Position numbers and translations under genes: made by a program | Notes under the pieces: generated by a model | Told to the model about the DNA's origin: nothing | Database searches by the model: none | The model's input: the letters and a program-made list of their open reading frames with translations, nothing else | Assembly: GCF_002368115.1 (NCBI RefSeq) | Contig: NZ_AP018316.1 | Coordinates: forward strand, 1,297,193 to 1,361,192 | Length of the DNA: 64,000 nt | Source of the DNA: Dolichospermum compactum NIES-806 | GTDB taxonomy: Bacteria > Cyanobacteriota > Cyanobacteriia > Cyanobacteriales > Nostocaceae | Direction of reading: 5' to 3' | Shown here: positions 1 to 8,426 of the stretch, one piece after another | How the letters are laid out: each line of letters opens with the position of its first letter | How positions within the stretch are numbered: position 1 is the stretch's first letter

Positions 1-12
1 AGATTATAATTA

Positions 13-47
13 GATTCCCGACCTCTCAAAGAAGTCGGGGATCTAAA
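13..47. repeat. GATCCCCGACTTC palindromic repeat, diverged copy
   Basis: An imperfect inverted repeat (GATTCCCGACCTCT then AAGAAGTCGGGGATCT) of the same family as copies near 18.1, 23.0, 32.0 and 32.3 kb. It sits just downstream of the Uma2 gene and could act as its terminator hairpin. Confidence 0.6.
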
Positions 48-53
48 TTTAAA

Positions 54-809
54 TTAAATTGTATCTGGATCAATATTTAATTCTCGCAACTTTGCTGCTA
101 ACCGTTGAGCTTTTTCATCAAACATTGTTGCTCTTTGAGCTTCAATTGCTGCTCTTTGTGCTTCAATTGTTGCTCTTTGTGCTTCAAATTCTGCACTTTC
201 TTCCGGTGTAGGAACTAAATATCCAGCAGATGTAAAATACCTTAATAAACCCCGGTCAATTCCCAAATATAAACCCAGTTCTTGACTCCATAAATGTCCA
301 TTTTCATTCGGTTCTACAACTTGATATTTACCATGTATTAAATAAAAACCTGCAAATTCTAAGCTATAGGGATCAAACCAAAAATACTCAGGTGTGCGGA
401 AAATATCTTGATAAAGTTCTTTTTTAGTTTCTCTGTCAGTTTTCGCTGTAGTTGGTGAAAGAATTTCCACAATCAGGTTAGGATATTTACCATTTTCTTC
501 CCATACAACCCAACTTTTTCTAGTTTTTCGTTCTGTTCCTAAAACCACGAAAAAATCTGGACCTCTCACATCTTTTGATTTTTTTTGATGAGGACTATAG
601 TAAATACTCAGGTTTCCGACAGCATAAAAATCAGTTCTCTCTTTCCATAACCATTTGAGTGATTTTATTAAGATCATTATTTGTTCGAGATGCAGTTCTG
701 TTTCCACGGGAGGTTCATCACTATAGAGGTCACTGGGTGGGAAAATTATCTCTTCTGATATATCTCCTAATGTGTTAGATGGAGATTCTGGCGCTTGAGT
801 AATCATCAT
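54..809 (-). CDS. Uma2 family (DUF820) putative endonuclease-like protein
   Basis: A 251-aa Uma2/DUF820 protein of the restriction-endonuclease-like superfamily, greatly expanded in cyanobacteria and of unproven function. Family hallmarks visible are GPDFFVVL, the NLIVEILSPTT motif with its acidic residue, and EYFWFDPYSLEFAGF. The C-terminus is a low-complexity coiled-coil tail with repeated EAQRA units (about residues 208-230). The gene is cargo of the nifD element and is transcribed in the nif direction. The start is the first ATG of a MMITQ doublet; the second is equally possible. Confidence 0.8.
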   Translation of the reverse strand: MMITQAPESPSNTLGDISEEIIFPPSDLYSDEPPVETELHLEQIMILIKSLKWLWKERTDFYAVGNLSIYYSPHQKKSKDVRGPDFFVVLGTERKTRKSWVVWEENGKYPNLIVEILSPTTAKTDRETKKELYQDIFRTPEYFWFDPYSLEFAGFYLIHGKYQVVEPNENGHLWSQELGLYLGIDRGLLRYFTSAGYLVPTPEESAEFEAQRATIEAQRAAIEAQRATMFDEKAQRLAAKLRELNIDPDTI

Positions 810-946
810 GATATGATACCAAGTAATTATTTGTTAATGATAACATGACTCCGAAAATGTTAAGTTATACCTACACAACACCAAAAACATTTCTAATTAT
901 GTTTATGAAAATGTTACGATATCACTGGTAGTAGAGGAGAACAACA

Positions 947-1336
947 ATGAAAAAAGCATTGACGATCAAAATACTCATTTCATCCCTAACTTGCTTAAAT
1001 ATATTTACCCCTCATCAGGTTGCGGCTCAACTTTTACCACAACCTTGGGTAACGGTGGGAAGTAAAGATAGTGAAGTTACCTATGGTGCGGGTGTTAAGG
1101 TTTTAGGTTTTGGTGTTGAAGTAGGAAGGGGTCCTCAAGGTGCTATGGGAGCAGATTTTTTAAAATTCTTGAGTTTACCAGTTATTTCACCTTATGTCGG
1201 AATTGGTTGGTATTCGGAAGATCAAGGAGTGGCTGTTTCTGGTGGTGTACAAGTAGTCACTAGCGATCATGTTTTTGTGGGTGCTGGTTACAATTCTGTG
1301 CGAGGAGTTAATGGTCAAATTGGTGTAAAATTTTAG
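947..1336 (+). CDS. small secreted hypothetical protein
   Basis: A 129-aa protein not recognised as a named family. It has a clear Sec signal peptide (basic MKKALTIK, a hydrophobic stretch, likely cleavage after HQVAA near residue 27). The mature part is glycine- and valine-rich with alternating hydrophobic residues and ends in KF, which suggests a small beta-rich periplasmic or outer-membrane protein. An AGAGGAGA ribosome-binding site lies upstream of the ATG. It lies inside the nifD element, opposite to its neighbours. Confidence 0.6.
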   Translation: MKKALTIKILISSLTCLNIFTPHQVAAQLLPQPWVTVGSKDSEVTYGAGVKVLGFGVEVGRGPQGAMGADFLKFLSLPVISPYVGIGWYSEDQGVAVSGGVQVVTSDHVFVGAGYNSVRGVNGQIGVKF

Positions 1337-1352
1337 AGAATGTTTGGATTTT

Positions 1353-1961
1353 TTAATTCTTTTTTTCAATTCCCTTGTCGTCCGTTAAGCCTTCTATTTC
1401 TTCTTCAGTAAAAATAGGAGGCCATAATTCAGAAACAGCTAATTCCCAACCTGGAAAAAGTTCTGGTAAAGTTAAAATATCGCCATTATGAAAAACTATT
1501 GGTTCACCTTGAGAAGGATAAACTGTTACTGTTTCTTCATCAGGATCAATTAAAATTCCAATAATTGCACCTAATTTGATCAAGTTGAGAATCTTATTTT
1601 TTAATGTTTTAATTTTATCACTTTGAGATTTAATTTCTACTACTAAATCTGGTACAAGTTCGCCAAAATAGCGAGGACTTTGACGCAGACGTGCAGCCCG
1701 AACAAAAGAAACATCCGGTGCGGTGAGGTTGCTATCAGGTAAAATAAAACCACCAGCAGAATCAAATACTCTTCCTAAACGACGAGGATTTACCCAAGCG
1801 AAGAGAAAAGCAATTAAACGACTGCTAATTTCACTAGATACAATATCTGATGGACCCACAATAGAAATTCTCCCGTTTGTTAATTCAACATCGTAATCTA
1901 AACCAGCTTCACTAAAAGCAGTTTGAACTTGTTCTACATCTTTCAGGGTCATGATTGGCAT
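1353..1961 (-). CDS. Uma2 family (DUF820) protein
   Basis: A 202-aa protein with the complete Uma2 core: RISIVGPSD, GGFILPDSNLTAPDVSFV, LVPDLVVEIKSQSDKIKTLKNK (the E-x-K of the nuclease-like fold), IDPDEETVTVY. It is the second Uma2 gene on the nifD element and convergent with the secreted protein gene at 947, 16 bp away. The exact biochemical role of the family is not established. Confidence 0.85.
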   Translation of the reverse strand: MPIMTLKDVEQVQTAFSEAGLDYDVELTNGRISIVGPSDIVSSEISSRLIAFLFAWVNPRRLGRVFDSAGGFILPDSNLTAPDVSFVRAARLRQSPRYFGELVPDLVVEIKSQSDKIKTLKNKILNLIKLGAIIGILIDPDEETVTVYPSQGEPIVFHNGDILTLPELFPGWELAVSELWPPIFTEEEIEGLTDDKGIEKKN

Positions 1962-2010
1962 AAATTTATGCTCCTTGTTATAAATGTCAGTTATTAATAT
2001 TTTAAACCAT

Positions 2011-2052
2011 TTGTCAGAATCAGGATATCCAGGATTTTAGGATTTACAGGAT
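2011..2052 (+). repeat. TGTCAGAATCAGG dispersed repeat
   Basis: About 42 bp reading TGTCAGAATCAGGATATCC, AGGATT, then GGATTTACAGGAT. The same sequence, in both orientations, recurs at least ten times between 24.0 and 28.8 kb, usually just outside genes. This copy lies between two nifD-element genes. Confidence 0.75.
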
Positions 2053-2169
2053 GTAATTGATTATTTTTTTGATTTTTTCAAATTATGTTGGGTTGCGCTG
2101 TTGCTTAACCCAACCTACCGATTAAAAATTTTATCCTTTGTGCTTTCAACGCTCGTTTGTTAAAACAAA

Positions 2170-2922
2170 CTATAAGTTCTGATTTATATAATCATAATGC
2201 TTTTTGGACATTTCTCCTGACAATATACTCATATCACAAAAATCCTCTTCCGATATGTTTGCAGGAATACGATGAATAGACTGACATATTTGTAACCAGT
2301 TATCTTCATAATTCATATTCAATCCATTGGTTTTATTAAGCAAGAAAACAAACGAATACCAACCAAACTTTATATATTTATGAACATGAGGAAATCTAAA
2401 CAATTCTGCATTTATGATTCCAAACCTTTGTTTAGCATGAATGGTTGTATTACGCATTTTTCTATAGATATTTTCACAGTATCCATTCAAATAATCTAGT
2501 TCTTCTGGTGTAGCATTATGTGACATTAAAAGGTTTTTCCATTTTTCATAGAAAGATTTTCCTAATACATTGTTGTCAATAACGTCATTGATCACAGATT
2601 CCATCTTCATTTGAAAAAATATTGCTGCATTAATGCAGTATTTAGCCTCCGCTTCACGTAAAGCTATAAGATAACTACTCCAGTGTAAAGCATTTATAGG
2701 ATCAGCAGAATCTACATCAATATCTCGTACTGTTAGGTTTGAAGATAAAATGTCTATATCATGATTTTCTTTGAAATCATAAGAAACAACATGGATGTTA
2801 TTATTATTCAAAGCCCTTGGTATAGGTTCAATATATATAAGATATGCTTTATACAACTCATCTAAGGCTTTATTTCCTGCATATTGGGCGATATCAAAAT
2901 AATTTAGATCAAGCATATTCAA
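2170..2922 (-). CDS. hypothetical protein with HEPN-like RNxxxH motif
   Basis: A 250-aa, largely helical protein of no family I can name with certainty. It contains RNTTIH at about residue 156, matching the R-N-x3-H active-site signature of HEPN-domain RNases, within a helix-rich context (EAEAKYCINAAIFFQMKMESVINDVI, then YCENIYRKMRNTTIH). HEPN proteins commonly act in toxin-antitoxin and abortive-infection systems. The HEPN call rests on one short motif plus predicted helicity, so it is tentative. It is the nifD-element gene closest to the nifD junction. Confidence 0.5.
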   Translation of the reverse strand: MNMLDLNYFDIAQYAGNKALDELYKAYLIYIEPIPRALNNNNIHVVSYDFKENHDIDILSSNLTVRDIDVDSADPINALHWSSYLIALREAEAKYCINAAIFFQMKMESVINDVIDNNVLGKSFYEKWKNLLMSHNATPEELDYLNGYCENIYRKMRNTTIHAKQRFGIINAELFRFPHVHKYIKFGWYSFVFLLNKTNGLNMNYEDNWLQICQSIHRIPANISEEDFCDMSILSGEMSKKHYDYINQNL

Positions 2923-3365
2923 ACTAAGTAAACTTGGTTAATATAATAACATTTTTTCTAAGACATATTTCTGATTGTGTTATGGATATTAATACTAAAA
3001 AACACCTAAAACACCTGATATAACTAGGTTTCGCTAAAAGAGAATCAAAAATTTAATAAAAATATGATTTCTGATTATTGAATCCCTTACTATGTAAGGA
3101 CTTAACCTGATATCAAGTATTAATTTTCTCTAACTAGTCTAGGAGAGCCATTTAGTCTAGAAAATCAAAGCAAAAAAAGTTATTCAATTTTACCAAACCA
3201 CCAAACATCAAAAATTAATAACTTAATAAAACCTGGAAAAGTCACCCTTTCACCACTTGCAGTTATCCATAAACAATGTTATGATAGAACATAATAAAAT
3301 CAATTTAGGCTAAAAACTAAAATATCAAAATTGCCCAACTAAAAAACCTCCCAAAAAACCTTAAA
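2923..3365. other. AT-rich end of the nifD element, no gene seen
   Basis: 443 bp between the HEPN-like gene and the end of the truncated nifD frame. No convincing reading frame or RNA gene. It probably contains the promoter of the leftward gene and recombinase-binding sequence adjoining the repeat. Confidence 0.5.
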
Positions 3366-4760
3366 CTAACGCACCTTTCCAGCAACATAATCAAGTTCGG
3401 AGTAATCCCAAGAGTGCATTTGACGGAAAGGAAGACCCATCTTTTGGAAGACATACTTCTCTTTCACACCAGAAGCAACTAAGTCTGGCTTCAATGCTTT
3501 GATGAACTCTTCAAATTCGTAAGCGGTAACGTCGTCATAAACGATAGTTCCGTTTTCGATGTAGTGAGTAGTACGTTTATAGTCGTCACTGTGAGCGAAC
3601 TCATAACCAGTACCAATCATCTTCATTCCCAAATCTTGGAAAGCGGGAACAACGTGACGGGGACGTAAACCACCAACCATCATTGCAACTGTCTTACCTT
3701 CCAAACGGGGGCGATATTGACTAACGATCGCATCCATAGTAGGTTGGTACTTAGCAATTACTTTTTCAGCATTTGCTTGGATCTTCGCATCAAACTTAGA
3801 AGCGATTTCGCGTAAAGATTCAGCAATCTTGGTAGGACCAAAGAAATTATACTCAAGCCAAGGTATACCGTAGGCCTCTTCCATGTGACGGCTGATGTAG
3901 TTCATCGAGCGGTAACAGTGGATGAGGTTCATCTTCACATTTGGTGTCATCAACATTTCGTTGATTGTACCGTCACCAGACCATTGAGCCACAACGCGCA
4001 AACCGATTTCTTCTAAAAGGATACGGCTGGCCCAAGCGTCACCACCGATGTTATAGTCACCAATGATGGCTACGTCATAAGGAGTGCCTTCAAATTTCAA
4101 TGTACCGTCTTTCTTGCCTTGATCTGCTTTGGGGAATACCCAGTCACGAATCATGTCGTTAGCGATGTGGTGTCCTAAAGACTGAGACACACCACGGAAA
4201 CCTTCGCAACGGACGGGAATAACTGGCTTACCGATGGTTTTGGATGTCTTTCTAGCTACTGCTTCGATGTCATCCCCAATCAAACCGATAGGACATTCAG
4301 ATTGAATAGAAACCCCACGATTTAAGGGGAATAATACATCTAATTCTTCAATTAATTTAGTCAGTTTCTTGTCACCACCAAACACGATATCGCGTTCTTG
4401 GAAGTCGGAGGTGAAGTGCATAGTACCGAAGGTATCAACACCTGTTGTACCTAAGTAGTAGTTACGACGACCAGACCAAGACCAGTAACCGCAACCAACA
4501 GGACCATGACTGATGTGGATCATGTCCTTGATAGGACCCCAAACCACACCTTTAGAACCTGCGTAAGCACAACCACGAGCGGTCATTACACCGGGTAAGG
4601 ATTTGATGTTAGATTTAACACCACAATCAGCCTTACCTTCTTCAAATACGTTTAAATGCTTTTCACGCTTCTTAGCAGCTTTTTCGGGGTAAGCTTTGAG
4701 AACTTCTTTAACTAGTTCTTTTCTTTGTTCAACAATCTTCTTGTCATCGGTCGAAGCCAT
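3366..4760 (-). CDS. nifD: nitrogenase MoFe protein alpha chain, interrupted 5' segment
   Basis: NifD carries the FeMo-cofactor and half of the P-cluster. The frame is 464 aa; the family is about 480-500. Residues 1-454 are NifD and the last ten (ELDYVAGKVR) are encoded by the nifD element. P-cluster cysteines are visible at 64, 90 and 156, the FeMo-co cysteine at 282 and the FeMo-co histidine at 449 (RQMHSWDYS), so all ligands precede the break. Only the C-terminal ~40 residues are displaced. It lies 174 bp downstream of nifH. In vegetative cells this frame would give a truncated protein; excision would restore it. Confidence 0.95.
   Translation of the reverse strand: MASTDDKKIVEQRKELVKEVLKAYPEKAAKKREKHLNVFEEGKADCGVKSNIKSLPGVMTARGCAYAGSKGVVWGPIKDMIHISHGPVGCGYWSWSGRRNYYLGTTGVDTFGTMHFTSDFQERDIVFGGDKKLTKLIEELDVLFPLNRGVSIQSECPIGLIGDDIEAVARKTSKTIGKPVIPVRCEGFRGVSQSLGHHIANDMIRDWVFPKADQGKKDGTLKFEGTPYDVAIIGDYNIGGDAWASRILLEEIGLRVVAQWSGDGTINEMLMTPNVKMNLIHCYRSMNYISRHMEEAYGIPWLEYNFFGPTKIAESLREIASKFDAKIQANAEKVIAKYQPTMDAIVSQYRPRLEGKTVAMMVGGLRPRHVVPAFQDLGMKMIGTGYEFAHSDDYKRTTHYIENGTIVYDDVTAYEFEEFIKALKPDLVASGVKEKYVFQKMGLPFRQMHSWDYSELDYVAGKVR
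3398..3408 (-). repeat. nifD element recombination repeat GGATTACTCCG
   Basis: Read on the minus strand, GGATTACTCCG overlaps the nifD codons for Trp-Asp-Tyr-Ser. It is identical, from memory, to the 11-bp repeat flanking the 11-kb nifD element of Anabaena PCC 7120. The nifD homology stops exactly here and element sequence begins. Confidence 0.9.
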
Positions 4761-4934
4761 TGTTAGTCTCTCTTGCTTCTAAAGGAACGAAAATAGGGAT
4801 GAGGTATTTGGGGACATGAAGTCCCCCGTAGCGATAGGGGAAATGTTGGTCAAAGGTGAGAGCTTTTGATGTGCTTGCTCTCTGCCTTCTTCCTGGTGCG
4901 AGAAAATTCTTTCTTGGCAGCGAATTATACTGAT

Positions 4935-5382
4935 TTATGCTTTAGCAATCAATTTTGCAGCATTTTCTTCGCTTTCAAGAATACCGAATTCAATCAACAA
5001 TTCTTCCAATTCTTCCATTTCGATAGGTGTAGGGATGGTGAGGTTAGTGTTGTTGATGATCTTCTTAGCTAGTGCGCGGTATTCGTTAGCTTGTTTACTT
5101 TCTGGTGCATACTCGTTCACTGTCATCCGACGTAGTTCAGCGTGTTGAACTATGTTGTCGCGGGGAACGTAGTGAATCATTTGGGTGTTCAACCGTTTTG
5201 CCAAGGTTTCGATTAATTCGATTTCTCGGTCTGTGTTACGGCTGTTACAGATCAAACCACCTAAACGAACTCCACCGGAGTGAGCATATTTAAGTACACC
5301 ACGAGCGATGTTGTTTGCAGCGTACATCGCCATCATTTCACCTGATGTAACGATGTAGATTTCTTGTGCTTTACCTTCACGG
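4935..5382 (-). CDS. nifH: nitrogenase iron protein, displaced 3' segment
   Basis: The C-terminal half of NifH (dinitrogenase reductase), beginning in REGKAQEIYIVTSGEMMAMYAAN and ending in LIAKA. There is no proper start: the first Met (5336) is the internal MMAMY. The upstream boundary is the CTTCACGG repeat at 5375-5382. Bases 5374-4935 (440 nt) added to 12045-11613 (433 nt) give 873 nt, exactly 291 codons including stop. This segment is therefore the second part of an interrupted gene, not a separate gene. Confidence 0.95.
5375..5382 (+). repeat. nifH element left direct repeat CTTCACGG
   Basis: Eight bases shared with 11613-11620. On the coding strand it is CCGTGAAG, part of the nifH codons for Ile/Pro-Arg-Glu. 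Confidence 0.85.
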
Positions 5383-5491
5383 GGAAGAGTAATAAGATAA
5401 TTTTAAAAGCCGGAAAATATTCATTTTTAACTATGTTTGCCGCAATCATTGTCTAGAGTGAACAGTTTTTTTATTAGGGTAAATCTAGGGT

Positions 5492-6919
5492 ATGAGCAGA
5501 ACACAGGAAGCATTTGCCGATTTTCACCAAACAGCTATTACCGACGGGGGATATTTAGGCAGAATGCAAGCAGTAGAAAATCAAGAAAATCACCTAACGG
5601 CAAAACTGACAACAGAATTAAAGGCAATTAATGCTAGACTAAGAGCCTCTAGGGTGAGTGTTTCTGTCAGAAAATCCGGTAATTCATTACAGTTGAGAAC
5701 TACCTTACCTATTAAACCAGGTGATATTGATAAAAACGGTAGCGGCACAAAGCAATATGATATTTCTTTGGGTATTGCCTTCAGTTTTGATGGTTTAAAT
5801 ACGGCGGAGGAAGAGGCTAATGAGTTAGGAAAATTGATTGCTAGAAAACAATTTATTTGGACTGATAAATATTTAGGCAAAACTAGATTTAAAGCGAAAT
5901 TTCTCACGATAGGAGAGTTGGTTTCTGAGTTTGAAAACAACTATTTTAAAACTAGGAAATGCACTCTCAAAAGTAACAATACTTTTAGTAGTTATTTCTA
6001 TATTGCTAACACACATTTACCAAAGGATAAAATAGCGATAAATGCTAATTTTATTGATGCTGTGAAATTTTGCCCATCTTCGGATAGTGTGAAAAATGAA
6101 TTAATTAAGGTAATTAGGGTTTTGTGTAAATGTTCTGGTTTAGAAGTTCCAGAATTGAGTAATTTAAAAATCAAAGCTATTTCTCAACGTAAGCGTGATA
6201 TACCTACAGATACGGAAATAGAACAGGAATATCTCAAGTTTGAAAATTATGCTATTAATCGTTCGAGTAAGTTGATAACTAGAGAAGATAGAAATAATTG
6301 GAAATTGTGGAGATGGGTATATGGGATGTTAGCAACTTATGGATTAAGACCAATTGAAATTTTTGTGCATCCTGATTTGAATTGGTGGTTATCTTCGGAA
6401 AATGTGATGAATACCTGGCGTGTTAATGAAGAATGTAAAACCGGGGAAAGAGAAGCTTTACCATTATATCCGCGCTGGGTAGAAACTTTTAATTTAACCA
6501 CAGATACCGAAGCAATTGAATTATTAAAGGCAAAAATTAAAGATAAAGTTACCAGTCGAGAAATCAACTCTGCACGACATGGTACAGATAGATGGTTTAG
6601 ATTTGTGGGGATTCCTTTTCAACCCTATGATTTACGGCATGGTTGGGCAATTCGAGCGCATTTAATGGGGATTCCCATCAAAGCTGCTGCTGATAATTTA
6701 GGTCATTCTGTGAATATGCACACATCCATTTATCAAAAGTGGTTTAGTTTGGAAAATCGCAAGGTGGCAATTGAGGAAGCAATTAAGAAAAAATCAAAAG
6801 TGGAAGATTTACAAGATATGGTGATTAAATTGGAACAGGAAAATGAGAGGTTAAGAATTGACAACGAAAGATTAAGGTTACAGATGGGACACAGTTTGAT
6901 AAAAATTGAGTTAGGATAA
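5492..6919 (+). CDS. site-specific tyrosine recombinase of the nifH element (XisA/XisC-like)
   Basis: A 475-aa phage-integrase-family recombinase expected to excise the element from nifH in heterocysts. Catalytic residues can be placed at R286 (TYGLRPIEI), Y379 and R382 (PYDLRHGW), H405 (LGHS) and the nucleophile Y414 (SIYQKW). The usual box-II His is Tyr, giving R-Y-R-Y, the variant I recall for XisA and XisC, and the length matches XisA closely. A coiled coil follows (about 430-470). It is the first gene inside the 3'-nifH end of the element and is transcribed against nif. The start is the ATG after TCTAGGGT; no strong ribosome-binding site is seen. Confidence 0.9.
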   Translation: MSRTQEAFADFHQTAITDGGYLGRMQAVENQENHLTAKLTTELKAINARLRASRVSVSVRKSGNSLQLRTTLPIKPGDIDKNGSGTKQYDISLGIAFSFDGLNTAEEEANELGKLIARKQFIWTDKYLGKTRFKAKFLTIGELVSEFENNYFKTRKCTLKSNNTFSSYFYIANTHLPKDKIAINANFIDAVKFCPSSDSVKNELIKVIRVLCKCSGLEVPELSNLKIKAISQRKRDIPTDTEIEQEYLKFENYAINRSSKLITREDRNNWKLWRWVYGMLATYGLRPIEIFVHPDLNWWLSSENVMNTWRVNEECKTGEREALPLYPRWVETFNLTTDTEAIELLKAKIKDKVTSREINSARHGTDRWFRFVGIPFQPYDLRHGWAIRAHLMGIPIKAAADNLGHSVNMHTSIYQKWFSLENRKVAIEEAIKKKSKVEDLQDMVIKLEQENERLRIDNERLRLQMGHSLIKIELG

Positions 6920-6967
6920 GAGTTAGCCTCACCCAGAGGCGCAAAGAGTAATTTTATAAAACTAGGA

Positions 6968-7585
6968 ATGTTACAAGATATGTCTTATAGTCAATTTACA
7001 TCTATTGGTAAGGTTAAAGAAGCTTTTGGTTTAAAAACTCAGGAAGGTGGGCGTTTTATTCCTATTCTTGAAAAAATTGAACCATCTGTGACGCTAAAAG
7101 CATATCTTGAAGAAAGTTTACCGCTGGCTGGTTCTGCTAGTGAAAAAGCACGTTCGGAAGGGATTATTTACCCAGTTTTGTTAGAAGTCAGAAGAATTTT
7201 AAATCGGCAAATTAGTTTATTTTCGGGTGAAGATTTTACAGTTGATGAGTCAGTGGGACTTAATGGAATTTGCGATTTTCTATTAAGTAGTTCTCCTGAA
7301 GTGTTAGAAATTGAAGCCCCTGTAATTGTCATTGTTGAAGCAAAAAAGGCTGATTTAAGAACTGGGTTTGGACAATGTATTGCAGAGATGGTGGCCGCGC
7401 AAAGATTTAATGCTGCTAAAAATAATCCCCTTCGTGTTATTTATGGTGTAATTAGTAGTGGTACACAATGGCGTTTCCTGAAGTTGGAAAATGATCTTGT
7501 TACTATTGATTTAATGGATTATTCTCTCCCTCCTGTGGAAGAAATTTTGGGTATGTTAGTTTGGATGATGCAAAATGGCGGGTAA
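6968..7585 (+). CDS. HSDR_N / PD-(D/E)xK-like nuclease-fold protein
   Basis: A 205-aa protein resembling the N-terminal nuclease-fold domain of type I restriction R subunits, a family common as stand-alone genes in cyanobacteria. The putative core is GICDFLL (Asp) followed by APVIVIVEAKKADL, whose E-x-K fits PD-(D/E)xK nucleases, then a conserved GQCIAEMVAAQRFN helix. No helicase domain is present. It starts 48 bp after the recombinase and may be cotranscribed with it; the second ATG (6980) is an alternative start. Nuclease activity is unproven. Confidence 0.65.
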   Translation: MLQDMSYSQFTSIGKVKEAFGLKTQEGGRFIPILEKIEPSVTLKAYLEESLPLAGSASEKARSEGIIYPVLLEVRRILNRQISLFSGEDFTVDESVGLNGICDFLLSSSPEVLEIEAPVIVIVEAKKADLRTGFGQCIAEMVAAQRFNAAKNNPLRVIYGVISSGTQWRFLKLENDLVTIDLMDYSLPPVEEILGMLVWMMQNGG

Positions 7586-7603
7586 TTCAGCAATTAAAAG
7601 TTA

Positions 7604-7828
7604 CTAATCAATTGTCATAGAAGAACCTACCATTAAAGGCTGTGGAAGTGATCTTCCTTGTAACTGATATTCTTCCATTAAAAGTTCTAATACTTCTTCT
7701 CCATTTTTTAGAGCTTCTGCATAGCTTTCTCCGTGAGTATGGGCATAAGGACCGAACTCTGGAAAACTGACTACATATTTTTGATCTTCATCTGACCACT
7801 GAATTAAAATACTGTAATGGTGATTCAT
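7604..7828 (-). CDS. HicB-like antitoxin-family protein
   Basis: A 74-aa protein with the HicB fold signature: YSILIQWSDEDQKYVVSFPEFGPYAHTHGESYAEALKNGEEVLELLMEEY. It has the partial RNase-H-like HicB domain but no C-terminal DNA-binding domain, and no HicA is adjacent. It is separated by 2 bp from the upstream HigA-like gene, so the two probably share a transcript. It is convergent with the nuclease-like gene. Confidence 0.75.
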   Translation of the reverse strand: MNHHYSILIQWSDEDQKYVVSFPEFGPYAHTHGESYAEALKNGEEVLELLMEEYQLQGRSLPQPLMVGSSMTID

Positions 7829-7830
7829 AA

Positions 7831-8061
7831 TTACTCTTCCTCTAGTTCAGGAATATGTTCATTTTCATAGTTTTCAATTAAAACTCCGATGACTTCCATG
7901 AGTGAAGCAAGGGGATGGTTTTCATCTTCACCAACTTGATCTATCAGAGAATCTAGTATATAAACTAAGTGTTCATATTCCTGTTCTGTGTGAGGAACAA
8001 AGACATTTTCGGCAATGGATGACCAAGCATTAATGGTTTTTTCAAAGTTTAAAGTTTGCAT
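7831..8061 (-). CDS. HigA-like antitoxin lacking an obvious HTH
   Basis: A small acidic protein (76 aa from MQTLNFEKT) resembling antitoxins that follow HigB toxins in cyanobacteria (VFVPHTEQEYEHLV, GEDENHPLASLMEVIGVLIENYENEHIPEL). No helix-turn-helix is visible. I place the start at 8061, not at the upstream ATG 12 nt earlier, because this ATG overlaps the stop of the upstream higB remnant as TAATG, the usual coupled arrangement. Its toxin gene is broken. Confidence 0.6.
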   Translation of the reverse strand: MQTLNFEKTINAWSSIAENVFVPHTEQEYEHLVYILDSLIDQVGEDENHPLASLMEVIGVLIENYENEHIPELEEE

Positions 8062-8213
8062 TATTCTTTCCACTTTCCTTCATCATATTCTGAATGTGTT
8101 AGCACAGCACGGATATAGATTTTTTGGCGGTTATAATGAATTGCTGCAATTAGTCTAACTTTGTTACCACCAATATTAAAAACTGTCAATTTACCAACTT
8201 GAAATGTATTTTT
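8061..8213 (-). pseudogene. HigB toxin remnant (C-terminal part)
   Basis: Translating the minus strand gives FQVGKLTVFNIGGNKVRLIA followed by AIHYNRQKIYIRAVLTHSEY and DEGKWKE, a good match to the C-terminal half of HigB mRNA interferases. No start or N-terminal half is in frame. A short ATG frame overlapping its beginning stops after 16 codons. The toxin is therefore inactive, while the antitoxin downstream is intact. Confidence 0.75.
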
Positions 8214-8426
8214 CTTGATCTGGCTTGACTGCAATTTGCATCTTTATCTCCTTATCTTTGAATTGATAACAATTCTCAAAGTTATATCCTTAATCCTAAT
8301 TAAAGCATTAAATCACTTACTTGGACACACTAAATATGATTCCTACGGAGCGCTAGTTCCCTCCGGGACGCTACCGCGAACGCTATCGCATCCCCACAAT
8401 GCACATCTTTATTAATTTAAAAACTT
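8074..8426. other. spacer with higB remnant and palindromic repeat
   Basis: No intact gene. Besides the higB remnant it contains, at about 8338-8392, the GC-rich cyanobacterial repeat ATTCCTACGGAGCGCTAG with CGCGAACGCTATCGCAT, related to the tandem copies at 8944-9096. Confidence 0.6.

Larger units (their letters stand above)
1..3408. mobile_element. nifD excision element, inner end (partial)
   Basis: The sequence to the left of the nifD 5' segment is foreign to nifD. The junction is the 11-bp repeat GGATTACTCCG (minus strand), which is known to flank the nifD element of Anabaena PCC 7120, where XisA excises it in developing heterocysts. No second copy of the repeat is seen in the window, so the element continues beyond base 1, and its recombinase and the nifD 3' end plus nifK should lie there. 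The visible cargo is two Uma2 genes, one secreted protein and one HEPN-like protein. The boundary is seen directly; developmental excision is inferred from the family. Confidence 0.85.

Noticed and set aside
4935..5336. nifH C-terminal frame as an independent gene starting at the MMAMY methionine
   Set aside because: That methionine is internal in NifH, there is no ribosome-binding site, and the exact frame across the 8-bp repeat shows it is the displaced 3' part.
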